The notes under the pieces: model-generated
Database searches by the model: none
Seen by the model: the letters and a program-made list of their open reading frames with translations, nothing else
Told to the model about the DNA's origin: nothing
Shown: in pieces, positions 1 through 13,639 of the stretch
How the letters are laid out: each line of letters begins with the position of its first letter
How positions within the stretch are numbered: the first letter of the stretch is position 1
Program-made: the position numbers and the translations under genes
NCBI GenBank assembly: GCA_900074885.1
Contig: FJUW01000049.1
Location: 55,748 to 119,747, forward strand
Direction of reading: 5' to 3'
DNA length: 64,000 nucleotides
Origin: Rhynchosporium graminicola
Taxonomy: Eukaryota > Ascomycota > Leotiomycetes > Helotiales > Ploettnerulaceae

Positions 1-2134
1 ACTAAACTAGAAACTAATACCTCTAATAGTATAATAGCTAGAGTTATCTTCTAATTATATAAAGATAACTAGTAGTATCTAATTAGATTCTACTCTTATA
101 TTCTTAATAGATATAAACTAAACTAGGAGATCTACGATAAGGAGCTATACGCTATTATTAAGTCTTTCCGGAAATAGAGACTAGAACTTATATCTTTATA
201 ATACTATACCGGCGTATATACGGACTATTAATCCTTAGAATACTTTATAACTATTAAGGTCCTGACTAGTAAGTAAGCTAGATAGATAGAATTCCTTTCC
301 GAATTCAACTTTTAAATTATATATATACTTAGTAAAAATAACGCTAAAGCTAATATACTTAGCTATAGGGAATAAGATCTAAGGATATAAGAATAATAGA
401 AATAGGATAGTAGATCTCGGGTTTTATTATCTCTAGATCGCTTAGACCTTAGGATTAACGCGGAACTAGCTAAGTATTATATCGATTAAATTAGTTATAT
501 ATACTTAATATCGCTAAAGACTAATACGCTATCAGAACTCGTATATAACTCCTTTAATTTAATCGAGAAACTATACTAATTTAATCGAGAATCGTTCTCT
601 AATAAACGGAATATATTAGGAGATAGCTATACTATTAACGATAGTTTACTACTTTATAATAGTCGTTTATACGTATAATACTATACCCCGCTATATACCT
701 GTTTAATTAGCGAAGTCTATAATTAAGTTTCTTCCACTTATCTGAATACTCGTAAGACCGCCGAAATAATTTCTACTTATTACTATTAGAAAGGACTTAT
801 ATTAGATATGAAATAGTATACTTGTAATTACTACTCCTATTAGTACTCTTATCCGAAGTAAACGAAATAGTAAGGATTCCTCTACCTATTACTAGTACTT
901 AGCTACCTTATGTAGTACTTAGCTATAGATTTTAAGAACTTCCTGCCTGATAACTAAGGATTTAATAAGATATTAGTATTTATCGACTACCTAGGGAAGG
1001 ACTCCGTATCGATACTGTATTACTATAATATCGATACCCGCGGGATAGTAATATTATTTATCTAATAGATATATCGTTTCGGATATACCTTTAAGTCAAT
1101 TATATTCGACTAAGGAGCTTAGTTAGTCTTATTCTTCTAGTAAGAGTTTTACTATATAATTAGAATTAAGGTTAAGCTCTCTACTTCCTTCTATTAGTAA
1201 ACTGATAGATAAATAAAGATTATGAATTAATATATTAACTAATACCTTAGACTTTTCGTTAATTATTACTAGAGTAACTAGGGCGAACTACTACTGATAA
1301 TAGACCGCGCCTAAGTAACCCTGCCTTATAACTCTATCGGCATAATACTATATACTCTTAAATATAGTATACTACTATAGAATAGCTAAGACTAGAAGTA
1401 ACTTACCGGATCGATACCGTAAGAGAAGCTTAATTATACTAATACTAAATCCCTAACTAAACGTATTAAATCCGCTATTAAGGTTATAAAAGCTAATATA
1501 CTAGCTACTTAGTATAAGATAAGCGCTATAACTAACCTGAAATAGCGTAGTATCGACTAAGAAGTTAGAGATAAGGTATTTCTCTTTATAAGGAACCTTA
1601 AGAATCACTAGCTAAGTAAGAAGCTATCTAGTCTCTAGGTAAGACTATACTAAGTCCTAGCTAAGATCAGATACTCCTATAAGCTAGATTTACCCCTAGG
1701 ATCTTCTATTTACGATATATTCGCTTCCGAATTACTCTTTAAGGACCCGGACGACTTATTACTAAGCTAGGAGTTACTAAACCTACCCCCGGAAGTTATC
1801 GCTACTTAAGAAGAGTAGGAGTTATAAGATATACTTACTATATAGCTCTTAAGAAGTAATCTGAAGTATTAGGTTAGTTAGCTAGGCTATAACCCGGACC
1901 TAACTTAGTATAACGCTTCCGATCTAATAAGTACTTCGTATAAGCTCAGAGACTTCCACGCTACTAACCTAAGTAAACCTAGACTTCCGCGTAGACTAGA
2001 TTAGTAGATTAAGGCCTAGGAAAACGGAATAGATAACTATAATCACTTAGAGGATAATAAGCTATTATAGTTACTAGTATTAGAATTTATTACTAAAGAT
2101 AATCCTCTGATTATACTTTATAATAACGTTATAT

Positions 2135-2890
2135 CTAAAACTCTATTTCTTTAACTACTTCTACTTCACTAGCTTTCTCCCCTAAGTTCTCCGGAGCTTC
2201 TAGTAAATCTAGAATATCTAGAATCGGAACTACTATATCTAACTCCTTACTTAAATCTACTAATATAGCTCTAGTAGTAGACTAAGTATAATAGCTAATC
2301 CTACGGGCTTTCTTCTTTAGAGAGGGTCCAGGAGTATCTAGATCTAATGCTATCTCTGAACTAGAAGGTAAATTCCTCTTTCTCCTAGTATTAGATATTA
2401 TAGCCTTAAATATAACTTTCTTTGTAAATTCCTATATAATACTATTTAACTCCTTCGTCTGCTTTAACGTTATTTATACTATTAACCTAGACTTCGCTAA
2501 ATCGACCGTTAGAAGATCTAAATCCTATATTATATTAGTATTATACTAGTATCTAAGGGTTTAAGATTATAACTTATTACCTTAATAAACTCTAACTCCT
2601 TAAATACTTTCTCTATAAAACGCCTTAAAGCCTGAGTCTCTACTAATTATATAGTAGTAATCTCTAACGTAGTAATAGGAGTAGCAGATTTCGCGAGATA
2701 ATAGATCTGATCAATAGCCTTATAAGTAGCTACGATACTACCCCGATTTAGCTCCGCGTCCTTAGCTTTACTGCTAAGAAATAAACTAGATAAAATAGTA
2801 TACTCTGTATTAATATAGTTAAGTAACTATAACGCGTTAGTATATATAACTATATTTAGGTTCAAGTAATTTATATACTTATAACTGCTC
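2135..2890 (-). pseudogene. Antisense reading frame in family A, copy A1
   Basis: Opposite to gag-pol, between the integrase/chromodomain end and the 3' LTR, the minus strand reads as a long protein interrupted by RIP-type stops. It ends at a TAG at 2135-2137. The C-terminal part contains a SNTKGKRNL-like, a DTPRPSLNKKARRIRYY-like and a KELDIV-like segment, and it is rich in Leu, Ile, Lys and Glu. The same frame, order and stop occur in copy A2 at 22398-23120. I recognise no domain. Some gypsy elements are known to carry antisense frames in this position, so an element-encoded accessory protein is possible. Confidence 0.45.
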
Positions 2891-3590
2891 TTTAACGCTG
2901 AATAATACTTATAAAGCTTAGAGTTAAGCTTATTAAACGAGTATAAGAGTTCTAAAATAGGAGTATTATTATACTTTATCTTAAGGAAAGCGCGAATATA
3001 TTATAGGTAATATATATAATACGCTGCCGAAAGAGTACCGGCAGGAACTAGTAAAAGCACTATAAGAGTTAGTGTTATAGATCTATGAAACTCCTATATC
3101 GCACTTAAGGACTATCCCTAAAACTAAGATAGGAAACTTACTTATATTAAGAGAAAAGTCGATTAGGTCGATTAATATATAAGATTACAGTAGACTACTA
3201 TAGTAATTAGTAATAATACCTACTCTAGGAGCTATATTATAGTCTAAGGAGAGTAAACTTATAAGTTAAAGTAGTTATCGTAATTGAAAAGGAAAAGCTC
3301 TAATATTAATAAACCCCTTCCTTTATATACCTTATGCCCTACTTAAACTCGACTCCTACTATAAATAGATAAAGTAAATACTACTTACCGCCCGATTTAG
3401 AAGCTATAACTAATATAGTACTATTACAGCGATATAACTAGTTAGAACCTGATAAAGAATTTACTATTACTAAAGAGCGACTAGCGCCTATTACGCGAAT
3501 ATCGACGAAAACAGTTATAATAAAGACTAATTCTAGTATAAACTATAACCTTCCGAGCTTAGGGTCAAGCTCTTCTTAGGGGGGGGGAAA

Positions 3591-3858
3591 TATAATAATA
3601 GCTCACCTGAATATCATATGAGAAGAAGGATAGATAACAGGGCCTAAGTTCATAGGTATCCCGGCAGAACTAGTATCTGACCCGGTATAGTATCGGACTA
3701 GTACTAGCGCATATATATAAGGTGCTTTATACTCTATCTCTCTTCTTCTTCCTTCCTTATCTTTTTGTTTCCTTCGTAGTAGACTATATAAGATCGCTCT
3801 TAGCCTCCCTACTTGTTTATTCTTGCTTATATACCGCCTTGAGTCTTGTATCGTTATA
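3591..3858 (+). repeat. Family A LTR shared by copies A1 and A2
   Basis: A 268-bp LTR starting TATAATAA (a RIP-altered TGTAACGA) and ending TCGTTATA. It matches the 284-bp LTR at 23855-24138 apart from small indels. A polypurine tract lies directly to its left (3' end of A1), while gag-like sequence of A2 begins just to its right. It therefore serves as the 3' LTR of one copy and the 5' LTR of the next. A TATA-like run lies near 3712-3720. Confidence 0.85.
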
Positions 3859-3999
3859 ATATTAATACCTTATTGAGGAAATACTAATTAAGAGAGAAAG
3901 GAAAATAAAAGCGAAACTTACTAGGAGTATAATCGCTAAGTACTTCTACTTCTATAGATAACTCGAATCTGATCTATTTCTTTCTATAATAATTAGCAG

Positions 4000-5660
4000 A
4001 ATAAAAAGAAAAGAATAACTCTCTAGAAGATACTATAGATAAACTAATCTTTATATAAGATAGATTCCTTATAGAGGTCCCTCGCCTATCTTCGAATCTT
4101 CTAATAGAGCTAGTACTATAATATCCGCGTATTCCGGAGTTTAATAAGCTAATAAACTCTATTCCGATATATAGTACTAAGAGAGAGGATACTATTCCTA
4201 ATAAGCTATCGCTCTCTTCTAGCGCCGAATCGATAGAGTTACGCCCTAAGAAGTCTTATCTTACTAAGAAGATCTTACTCTTAGATAATAGATCGGACCT
4301 TATCTTCCTCTAGTAAAGAATATCGATATAAGACTAGCTAGCTATAAACGCTAATTATTACCTTATAGACCTCTCTTAGCGCGTTCTCGTATAGGAACTA
4401 GTTACTAGATTAGCTAAGGAGTATATTACGCCTTAGTACCTTACTAACGAGTTTAAGACTAGTAATAAAATAATCTCCTTATCAGAGGAGAACTTTCTTA
4501 TTAGTTTAGAAGAAGATAACTATTATAACGCTTTTTATTACTTAGAAATATGATAATTTAGTTATACCCGCGAGACTTTCGCCGAGTTTCATAATCGATT
4601 TCAAAGCGCTACTATCTAAAGTATAGTTAAAAGGAAGAAGTAGTTCTTCTATATATAGGATAAGATTATACTATTCTTATATACTTTAACTCTTATTATT
4701 AAACTAATATAGAATAAGGATTACGCTTCTATAGTTAAGTTACTACTTTCTTTTAATACTAAGTATTATTATAACTCGGAACGTACTTATCCCGAGAAAA
4801 CAATTAGCTAGATATAGTACTATAAGCTTATTATTACTACTATAACCTCTTCCGGTTCTACTCCTTACTAGTCCTTAAGCTTAGCCCCTCGATAAACTAC
4901 TCTTATACTATATATACGTACCTCTACCCTAGTATAAGCTAATACTCCCTTCGCGCTAAAACGCCCTACTACCTCGACCGGAGATACCTCTAAGTATTAT
5001 AGTTATAAATAGCTTAGCTATATTAAATTAGACTACCTTAACCTACTTAAGGTATAATTAATCGACGAGTTTCCAGAAGAGGAAAGAGCGACCGAAGAGT
5101 TAGTAGAAGATATACCTCCTAAATCTGAACTAATATAAGAGGGAAACGATAAGGCCTAAGTAAAAACTCTTTCCTAGGTTTATATAAGTATAACCTCTAT
5201 AATCTTAACCTTAACTCTCTAATAAGAAGTAAGTAATTCATATATCTAACTATAGTTAGTATAAATAAGCTAACAGTCTTTATAAATAGCTTAATCGATA
5301 CTAGAGCGAACAGATACTTATTTATTAATTATACTCTTACTAGATAACTATCAGGGGCCCTTAGTATTAAAATCGAGCTATTACCTTATTCTATTCTAAT
5401 ACGTAGTTTCTAATAGTATATCAGAACTTATATTATCTATTTTATATATTTATACCTTTCTATTAATAGTAGGCGTATTTATAACTATCCTTTTATTCTT
5501 CTCGATTAAGGATAGTAAGATCTAATTATTAATATTAAATAGATATAACGATTTCAAGTCAAACTCGATACGCTCTATTATAAGTTACTATAGCCAGAAT
5601 ATTATCTAGCTACCCTCTGATATAATAAGGAGATAATTATAACTCTACCGCCTCATAAAC
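4000..5660 (+). pseudogene. gag and protease relic of copy A2
   Basis: Left half of the A2 coding region. Translation through stops gives a capsid-like stretch, then near 4990-5035 a degraded CCHC zinc knuckle in which the Cys positions read Tyr (TGY to TAY, the RIP direction), then a stretch with an aspartic-protease-like Asp-Thr (about 5298) where Asp-Thr-Gly/Ala is expected. Coding stops abruptly at 5665, where family B is inserted, and resumes at 18858. No function is possible now. Confidence 0.6.
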
Positions 5661-5665
5661 CTAGT

Positions 5666-6047
5666 TATAACGTACGATCGAACGTGGTGTTCGTTCGAGA
5701 GTGCGAAGAGGTAGATTAAGTAGGCAGGGACGCTATTACTAGATCAAGTCTAAGGGTTTCTTATAAGTTACTAAGTATAAGTGAAAATATTGAATTATAT
5801 TTGAGTTAAGTACGAAGCTTCTATCTAGTAAGTAGATAGACTAGTCTATATAGAACTTTCGTTCTATTAAATTAGTTAAATTATCTGAATTATTATAGAG
5901 TCTATAAGCTATAAGCTGATTTATTATATAACCTTTCGTTATATGACCTATAGCTTCTCTATATAATATAGGGCTTACTTTAATCTAAGCTAGTCTATCT
6001 GCCGAGCCTTAGGGCTATATTACCTATTCTAGCTAAGAGTTATAATA
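5666..6047 (-). repeat. 3' LTR of family B
   Basis: A 382-bp LTR, TATAACGTACG at its left end and a RIP-altered GTTATAATA at its right end. It pairs with 18476-18852 over its full length with scattered transition differences. It is adjacent to CTAGT at 5661-5665. Confidence 0.88.
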
Positions 6048-6303
6048 CTCTTCCCCTTCTAGCTTAGTATATCTTATACTTTCTAGTTTAGATATAAGAT
6101 TAAGAAATATTATCCTCTTATAACTATTATCTTCCTTTTCTATTATATTACTCTCTTACTACGAATATACTAAAGAAAATCAATAGAACCTCTTTTCTTA
6201 TATCTTTCGCTATAGCTTTAAAATACTATCTTATTCTTATTATAATAAGGATCCTCGCAGAGTCTATATTATCTCCTCTAATTCTGATTATTACGCCGAA
6301 TAT

Positions 6304-6538
6304 TGTGACGCTTGCTCTAGAAAGGTCTCAAAACTACCTGGGTAATAAGACCTCATATTACTATGAATATGAAGTAGTAAGAATCACTTAATAATCTATA
6401 ACTAAGGAGTAAAGAAGTAGAGAGAGAATGGAAGTATATATATGAAAAGGGGCCCCTAAACTCTACTCGTATAATCTCGCTTAGCAATAAGTGTTTCTAC
6501 TAATAGGGAGAGACCTCCAAACCTGACTAGTTATCACA
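6304..6538 (-). repeat. 3' LTR of family C
   Basis: A 235-bp LTR, left end TGTGACGCTTGC and right end TTATCACA. It pairs with 12618-12852 at equal length. The C8 tract follows at 6542-6549. Confidence 0.9.
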
Positions 6539-6899
6539 CTACCCCCCCCTCCGAAAAAAGCTCGCTCTCGAGCGTTAGTCTATCTCCTTATTATTATTAA
6601 GGTAGTTATAATTATTAATTCTATCGTAGAAAGCTTTCAGCTAATTAAGTAATCTAGCAGGAGGTCTAGCTTGCGTTAGGTTATTAAGGTAGAATTATTA
6701 TAGCTTAGTAGGAGCGTATTTAATATCTATAGCGTCGTACTATATGAGATCGACGTCTTAATTTAACTAGGAAACTCAGTATAAGAGGCTATTACGTTAC
6801 TTACGGCACGTAAGTATATCTTCGATCTCCTATTTATTATTACCAGTAATATTAATAAGTAGTAGTAGTAGTAAGGTTTATCCTAGTAAGGAGTTGTTT

Positions 6900-9800
6900 A
6901 GATACTTCTATAGCTTTATAGCAGGGAATACGTTATATACTTTTATACTAGTAAGGAGCTCTAGGTAATAAGAGCTTCCGACCTTTTCAATTATATAGAA
7001 AGGTCTATTAGTCGGGAAGTCGAGTTTTTTACTAAGTTGAGTACTTGTAAAGTAGCGTATATCTAGCTAGATAAGGTCGTCTATAGTAAAGTCGACTTCA
7101 TAGCGTAAGCGATTATAGGATTAGGATATCTTAGCTTATATACGTTAGAGGCTAGATTAAGCGGTAGTCTAGGTGTCGCGTAAGCGATTAGTATAATCTA
7201 GAGCTTACTAAGTATTTAACTTATTAGTAGGCGTAATAGAGTCAGGTAGGTCTTTCTAATTCTAATTAACGCGGGGTATATATCTATAAACGACTTCAAA
7301 AGGTAAGAGACCTCTAAGGGATTCGTAAGGGAGAGTTATCTAAGTGTAATCTATAATAAGTAAGAATTCCGACTAGTTATCTTAATAGTAAGAGATAAAA
7401 GGTCGTAATCTACGTTAGAGATATTAGTTATAGATCTCTATTTAGCTGTCTATTTATAAGTAGTCTACTATAGAAAGCTATCTTTTGGTACCGAGAATTA
7501 TAATAACTGCAGTCTAAAAATAGGAAACGAATTAAGGCCCTCTATTAGAGGTAATTATTAATAGAGCTCCGAAATAGTAGTATATATAGTATAAGTAAAG
7601 CTTTATAAGGTCGCGTATATTAGAAGTCTTTCGGTATAGAATACTAATTACTTATTTACTAAAACGGTCGATAAATACGAGAACGTTATCGTAGCCGTAT
7701 TTATCGCAGTTAAAGCTATAGTAATCGACTATAATATACTCCTATAGACGTGATAATACGAGCAGAAGTTAGAGAAAGCCCGGTTTCTTATCACGTAGCA
7801 CTTGAATTCGTTAGTAAGTATAATAGTTATAGTAGTACTAGTTAATAGTTAAAGCGATTCCGTACTACTAGTATTATAATACTAGTAGTTATAAGGTCTT
7901 CTTTATACTTAGATAAGTAGTCTCTAATTAGTTATATACTTCGCGTATAAGTAGCGTACGAAAGTATAAGACGTCAGGTACGATTAGTCTTCCTTCATAG
8001 AGTAGAAGATCTTTTTCTATAGTTAGTTTTCTAGGAGTAGTAAAGAGAGCTTATTTCCGTAAAGCTTAAAGTAATAGTATAATACGATTAGTATCAAGTA
8101 CTTGCTATACTATAGAAAAGACTAGCGATAGGTCGGCGACATCTAAGGCGTTAATAAGCTTAAAGTTATCTATAGAGTCGGAGCTGTTCCGGAGGTTACT
8201 TATAAGTAGTACTAGATCGATTTAGTCTTCGCGTAGTAGCTGCTATAAACGCTAAGTTCTTTTAGCGTTATTCTAGTTATCTAATTTATCTATTCTACGA
8301 GAAAGAGCGTTAGTAAGTAGATTATGCTTCCTAAGTTAATAAGTAATTATAAAGTTATAATCTGCGAGTAGCTCGGCTTATCGGGCTTATTATACGTTTA
8401 GCTATTTAGAGGTTATGAAGTACTTAAGAGCTTTATAATTAGTAATAACGCGGATCTAATATAGTACGCTTACGAGCTTAGATCTCTAGTTACTGAAAGA
8501 TTATATAATTATAAGTATTTCCTTATTATAAATAGCGTAATTAAGCTCGGCAGGTAGTATAGTCTTAGAGAAGTAAGCTACTAGGAACTAGTCTTCGTTA
8601 TACTATTACGATAGTATACCTGCTATTACTCTATTACTAGCGTCTATTTCGATTATATAAGGTAGATATTACTGATAGTAGTAGAGGAGTGGTACTGAAG
8701 TGAGAGCGTACTTTAGGTAATTAAAAGTATCTTTGCACTCCCTAGCGAACCGAAATAATATGTTATTTTTAGTAAGTTATATAAGAGGTTTTATAATAAT
8801 TCCGTAGTCCTTAATAAATCGTTAGTAGAAATTATAAAAGCCTAAGAACGATTATACGCCCTTAATCATAGTTAAGTAATTCTAAGATTATATAATATTA
8901 ACCTTCTTAAGGTCTACCTCGATCCCAGAAGTAGAAATAATAAATCTAAGGTATTTAGTATAAGTAATATTAAATTTATACTTCTTAAGGTTAGCTTATA
9001 ATCCAGCGTCTTATAATCGTTATAGCACCTTATATATATATAATTAATACTATAGTAAGTCGTTAGAGTAGATTAGAATATTATCTAGATATACTATATA
9101 GAAGTCGTCTAAGTAGTCGAATAAGAAATTATTTATATATAGCTAGTAAATCGCAGGGCAGTTAGTAAGACCGAAAGGGAGTACCTTACAATTATATATA
9201 CAATAATAGGTCCAGAAGATCGTATACTCTTCAGAGGCTAGATCTATTCGAATTCGGTAGAACGCCTAGCGAATATCTAGTTTAGTAAATATCTTAGCAG
9301 TAGAGATTCTAGCTAGCGTTTCATCGATTAATAGCAGTAGATATTAATCCTTCCTCGTGAGGTTATTAAGAGCGCGAAAGTCGATACAGAATCTTAGACT
9401 TCTATTAGCTTTCTTAATAAAAAGAACAAGTATAGCGTATAGTACTTAAGAAAGTTCGATAAAACCTTTAGCTAAGTTATTAGTAATATATACCTTAATA
9501 ACTTTAAGTTCTTTAGCTGATATCTTATATAAGGGAGAGTATTTAAAGTTCTTCTTAGTCCCTTCCTCAAGCTTAATTCGGTAATCGCATAAGCGATAAG
9601 GAAGGAGAATATCGCTAGCTTCCTTAGAAAAGACGTATATCTACTAGCTATACTCGTGAGGGATCTATAGTTCTAAATCCAATTCGCTTAAGCTAATAGC
9701 AAATTACTAAGCGGTTTTACGACGTTCCGTAAAGTCGATAGTCAAAGATATAATAGTAGTATTACGTTACTGAACTACGATTCGGTCGTTAAGAAGCTTA

Positions 9801-10200
9801 TCTATCTCGTGAAAAGTAATAGAGAAGATCTTATCGTTAAAAGACTTCTAGAGTTTATATAAGAGATAGAAAGCTAAGCTGCTAATCGTATAAATCTCTA
9901 GCGAAAGAGGCTCTAGAAGAGGTCTAAGCACACGAGGTAATCTTTATCGCTTCCGAAATATTATAGTAGCTATTTTTATACTTTAAGTAGCTTCCGTTAA
10001 GTCGCGAGATAGTATTCCGAGTAACTATTAGTCTATAGTATGAATTACACGGGCGTAATCTTATATATAGGTCTTTAATATAGAGACTTCTAATTAGAGT
10101 TAAAGTAGAGATTCACGCGAGATATAGGCGATAACGTTACTAAATCGTACGCACTTTAGCTATATATTAGTAGCTTCTCTAGAGTATAAAGACTTCTCTT
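6900..10200 (-). pseudogene. pol relic of family C
   Basis: Minus-strand translation gives a protease region (about 10100-9700), reverse transcriptase (about 9600-8850), RNase H (about 8700-8200) and integrase (about 7800-7000), in gypsy order. The catalytic Tyr-Leu-Asp-Asp reads Tyr-Leu-Asp-Asn, the usual RIP outcome. Gag would lie at about 12500-10300 and is not confidently readable. No intact protein. Confidence 0.65.
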
Positions 10201-12617
10201 TACTACTCTATTCTTATTCTTCAGGTAATAAACACTTAGGCTTATCGTATCTATAATAAGTAGTATAAACGCTAGAGAAATAGTCCTAACTAATTAGCAG
10301 TAGTAATAAAAGGTTAGTTACCTATAGAACACTCTCTAGGGGAGAGTTTTAGATATTTTTATAGCTATAAGTCTCCCTAGAAATACGCTTCCGAGCTAGC
10401 AATAGTTATTTAATAATAGAAATAGAGTTAATAATAGCTCGAATATTAATAAGAGAGTTAGCTACGCTTCGCTATTCCTTGTACGCTTCCCAGAACTAAT
10501 TAAGGCGTTCGTTTCGTTCGTCAGCGTTATATTAGTAGCGCTAGTAAGTATAATATTTATGTAAATCCTTAATCTCGATCGGAGAGCTATAAATGTTACT
10601 AGGAGGAGTATATAGTGGCCAAATAATCTATCGTTTAGAAGTATCTAAGAGTACTTAATATTCCGAAAGCCAAGTCCTTCCGAGTATAATACTATAGTTT
10701 CCGAGAATAGTAATAAGAAAGGAGGTAAATACCTGAATGCGACGATCTACTATTAAATTAAGTATCGTATAGTGACTAATAGTACTACTATTAACGCTAT
10801 TAAAGCCTTTAATAAGAATTACGTTTAGCAGAAAGTAAATTAAAGGTTTTAAGAAGAAGGAAAGGGATTTAAGAAAAGAATAATTAATAAAATAATATCT
10901 ATTAGCTCTAGAATCGAGAAGTGCAGGTAGCTTATACGAGAGTCTATTCTTAGTAAGAGTAGCACGTGTAATAAACGATTAACTACTAAGAAGCTTCGTA
11001 AGGTTAAGATATCGCATATCTCGTATACTACCTAGGAAGAAGTCTTTCCTTAGGCGTAGTCTTTTGCTAGCGGTTTAATATACTCTTAGGCGTTATCGTA
11101 CGTTTCTTCTAGCTCGCTATTAACGTTATTATTAGTATTAATTACGTTAATTCGATACGGAGTATTAAGTCGAGCTAACGACGAGCGTAAGTATAAGGTA
11201 GGCGTAAAGTGACGAGGAGTATTCGCTAGCGATTATGCACGAGGCGTGTCGTTTCGTGCAGAGTATAATACTTATTTACTAGTCGTACTAGTGTTCTCGG
11301 GCGTAGGAAGACTAATTTGCGGATAAGAAGAGGAGTTAGTACTATAGCGCTAGGAGGAGGTATTTATAGGGCGTTCCCGAGTCGCGCTAGCCTTAGCCGA
11401 AGACTCGGAATAGTAAGTCTTTTTAATAAATTGACCTTAGTCTTCAGCTTATATAGCCTTAACGTATTCTTCTAGTATCCTTAACATTTAGTACTATTAG
11501 AAGAGCTATTTCCGTAGCTATGCAAGTAGCTTCTCCTATAAGTCCATTTTCAGAGTCGATTAATTATTTACTCTAGCTTTACGAGCTAGTATACGAAACT
11601 CGTAGTAGAATATCTAGAAGGTCTACTTATAATCTATCTTTAGCACGGAGTAGCTAGCTCTTGCAGTTTATTAGTTATATAGATTAGATAAGAAGGAGAC
11701 AAGTTAAGTAATCATATCGAGTGAATCGATTATACTACTTTCTTTATTATATTCTAGTTCTAAGAATAAGAGTTCTAGGTAAGTTCTAGCTATTCCTTCT
11801 GTTTAGTTAAGTAACTAATCTTTATAGTAATCTTTATTAATAAAGTAGCTAGAGTAGCGCCGGAGAGCGTTACGTATCTGTACTTCCCAGAGTTTTAGAG
11901 AGTAATCGATTCTATTAGAGAGCTTATTTAGAAAGTTCAGTATCTTCTCTATACGCGTAGTATATAATATTAATAATATTCCTCCGGTAGATTATTCTCG
12001 ACGATAATTATTAAGCGTAAGAGTAGCGTTATCTTCTTTAATTAATAGTAGTAGTATTATACGCGATTAAACGTTATCAAACGATATAGACTTAGCAGAG
12101 CGCTAAGTAGTTAACTAGCGTAGTTCTAAGAACTCGTCTCGTAACTAGCGTAATTCTATAGATAAGTTAGCGTTTAATTATCTCTCCTCCGCAAGCTTCC
12201 TTTCTACCTCTTATAGCTAGTAAGCGCAGTCTTCCTATAAGTTACTTATAGTTACTATTAATATAGGGGTATTATCAGGGAAGTTTAGCGACTTAGTAAG
12301 TTCGTTAATTATAGTAGGAGTTAAGGAGCTTAACTCGGATAAGGCGTTGTCGCGAGTACTCTCTATTATAGAGAGAGGTAGGTTATAGCGAGTATTACGA
12401 GTCGCTGAAGAATAGGAGGTAGAGGGAGTCGGAGAACCGGTAGTCGATTTATCGGACTTAGGTTACTTCGGTTTAGGTACTATTCTTTAAGTTTATACTT
12501 AGTATAAGCCTTCTCTATATAGCGTAGTCTCCTACGTTTAGTAGCTCTAAGCATAGAGGTATAATATAAGTAGATATTTACTATCTTCCTAGACGTAAGT
12601 AAAAGAGTTATAGATAA

Positions 12618-12852
12618 TATAACACTTACTCTAGAAAGGTCTCAAAACTACCTAAGTAATAAGACCTTATATTACTATAAATATAAAGTAATAAGAATCA
12701 CTTAAGAATCTATAACTAAGGAGTAAAGAAGTAGAGAGAGAATAGAAGTATATATATGAAAAGGGGCCCCTAAACTCTACTCGTGTAATCTCGCTTAGCA
12801 GTAAGTGTTTCCACCAATAGGGAGAGACCTCTAAACCTGACCAGTCGTCACA
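12618..12852 (-). repeat. 5' LTR of family C
   Basis: A 235-bp LTR, left end TATAACACTTAC (RIP-altered from TGTGACGCTTGC) and right end CGTCACA. Comparing the two LTRs shows mostly C/T and G/A changes. It is followed by AATAT at 12853-12857. Confidence 0.9.
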
Positions 12853-13639
12853 AATATATTCGCGCTAAGGGAATACGAAATATAATATATAAGGTCCTTT
12901 AAAAAGTAAATAGTATAAGCTAGAGTAGACTAAGGCGGAACTCGCTCTTACGTATAATAAAGCCTAGCGGGATTAATAGAAGTTAATCGAGCGCTTATTT
13001 GCTTAGTAAGCTTAGATTTCTCGAATAAATAAATAAAAGGAATTCTTTTATATAAAAGTAGCTAAAATACTATATTATAGTTTTTATTTATTAGATAAGT
13101 TAGAAGCTATAGAAGAGAAGGAGCGTATAGCGAAAGAGTAAATAGAGGCTATATCTTTACTAAGTATTAATACTAGCTTTCTAGATCTTACTCTTACTAA
13201 GTAGTTAAATAACTTCGATCTTTCTGATCTTATATAGATTACTTTAAGCTTCGGTAATAACTCTTCTTAAGAGTTGCTTAGGTTTTTAACTAGAACTAAT
13301 AAAGTAAATCCGGATAGTTTAAGTTTCGTATAAGTTCCTATGAGTTTTCCTTATTCCCGAACCTTTTCTATTTTACTAGATATTCCTACTAACTTTATAT
13401 TATAATTCAAGTATTTAGTAGTTTCTTAATATTATATTCGTCTAGTTTATTCTCAGGTTAGAGTTCTTTATCTACTAATAAGAGCGTATCTCTATTAGTA
13501 GATTATAGTAGTAATATATAGAATATAAAATATAGTCGAGATCCCTATAGTAGTTATAGTCTGAAATTTATAAGCTCTATTTCTTCTAATATTTAGAATA
13601 GTCCGAGTTTCTTAAAATCTAGTTTTATACTTAGTTATT

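Larger units (their letters stand above)
1..3858 (+). mobile_element. Family A gypsy retrotransposon, truncated copy A1
   Basis: RIP-degraded 3' part of a Ty3/gypsy element running off the left edge of the window. Base 1 matches base 20265 of copy A2, and the two copies stay alignable to 3858/24138. Reading the plus strand through stops gives, in order, RNase H (about 1-430), a zinc-binding/integrase core (about 640-1400), a chromodomain-like C-terminal stretch (about 1740-2030), an antisense frame (about 2137-2890), non-coding DNA, a nine-G polypurine tract (3579-3587) and an LTR (3591-3858). The many TAG/TAA codons sit where Gln, Trp or Arg codons would be expected, as C-to-T/G-to-A mutation predicts. 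No intact protein remains. The order RNase H then integrase marks gypsy rather than copia. Confidence 0.88.
6304..12852 (-). mobile_element. Family C gypsy retrotransposon, innermost nested insertion
   Basis: A 6549-bp minus-strand Ty3/gypsy element inserted into family B. The LTRs at 6304-6538 and 12618-12852 are both 235 bp, with the exact target duplication AATAT on either side (6299-6303 and 12853-12857). A C8 run next to the left LTR (6542-6549) is the polypurine tract read on the minus strand. Minus-strand pol motifs include LRFCIDFRALNN near 9358-9395 and DDFYIVYLDNILIYS near 9064-9110. This is the youngest of the three insertions by position, and the left LTR still begins TGTGACG, so it is less altered than A and B. 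Stops still interrupt all domains. Confidence 0.9.
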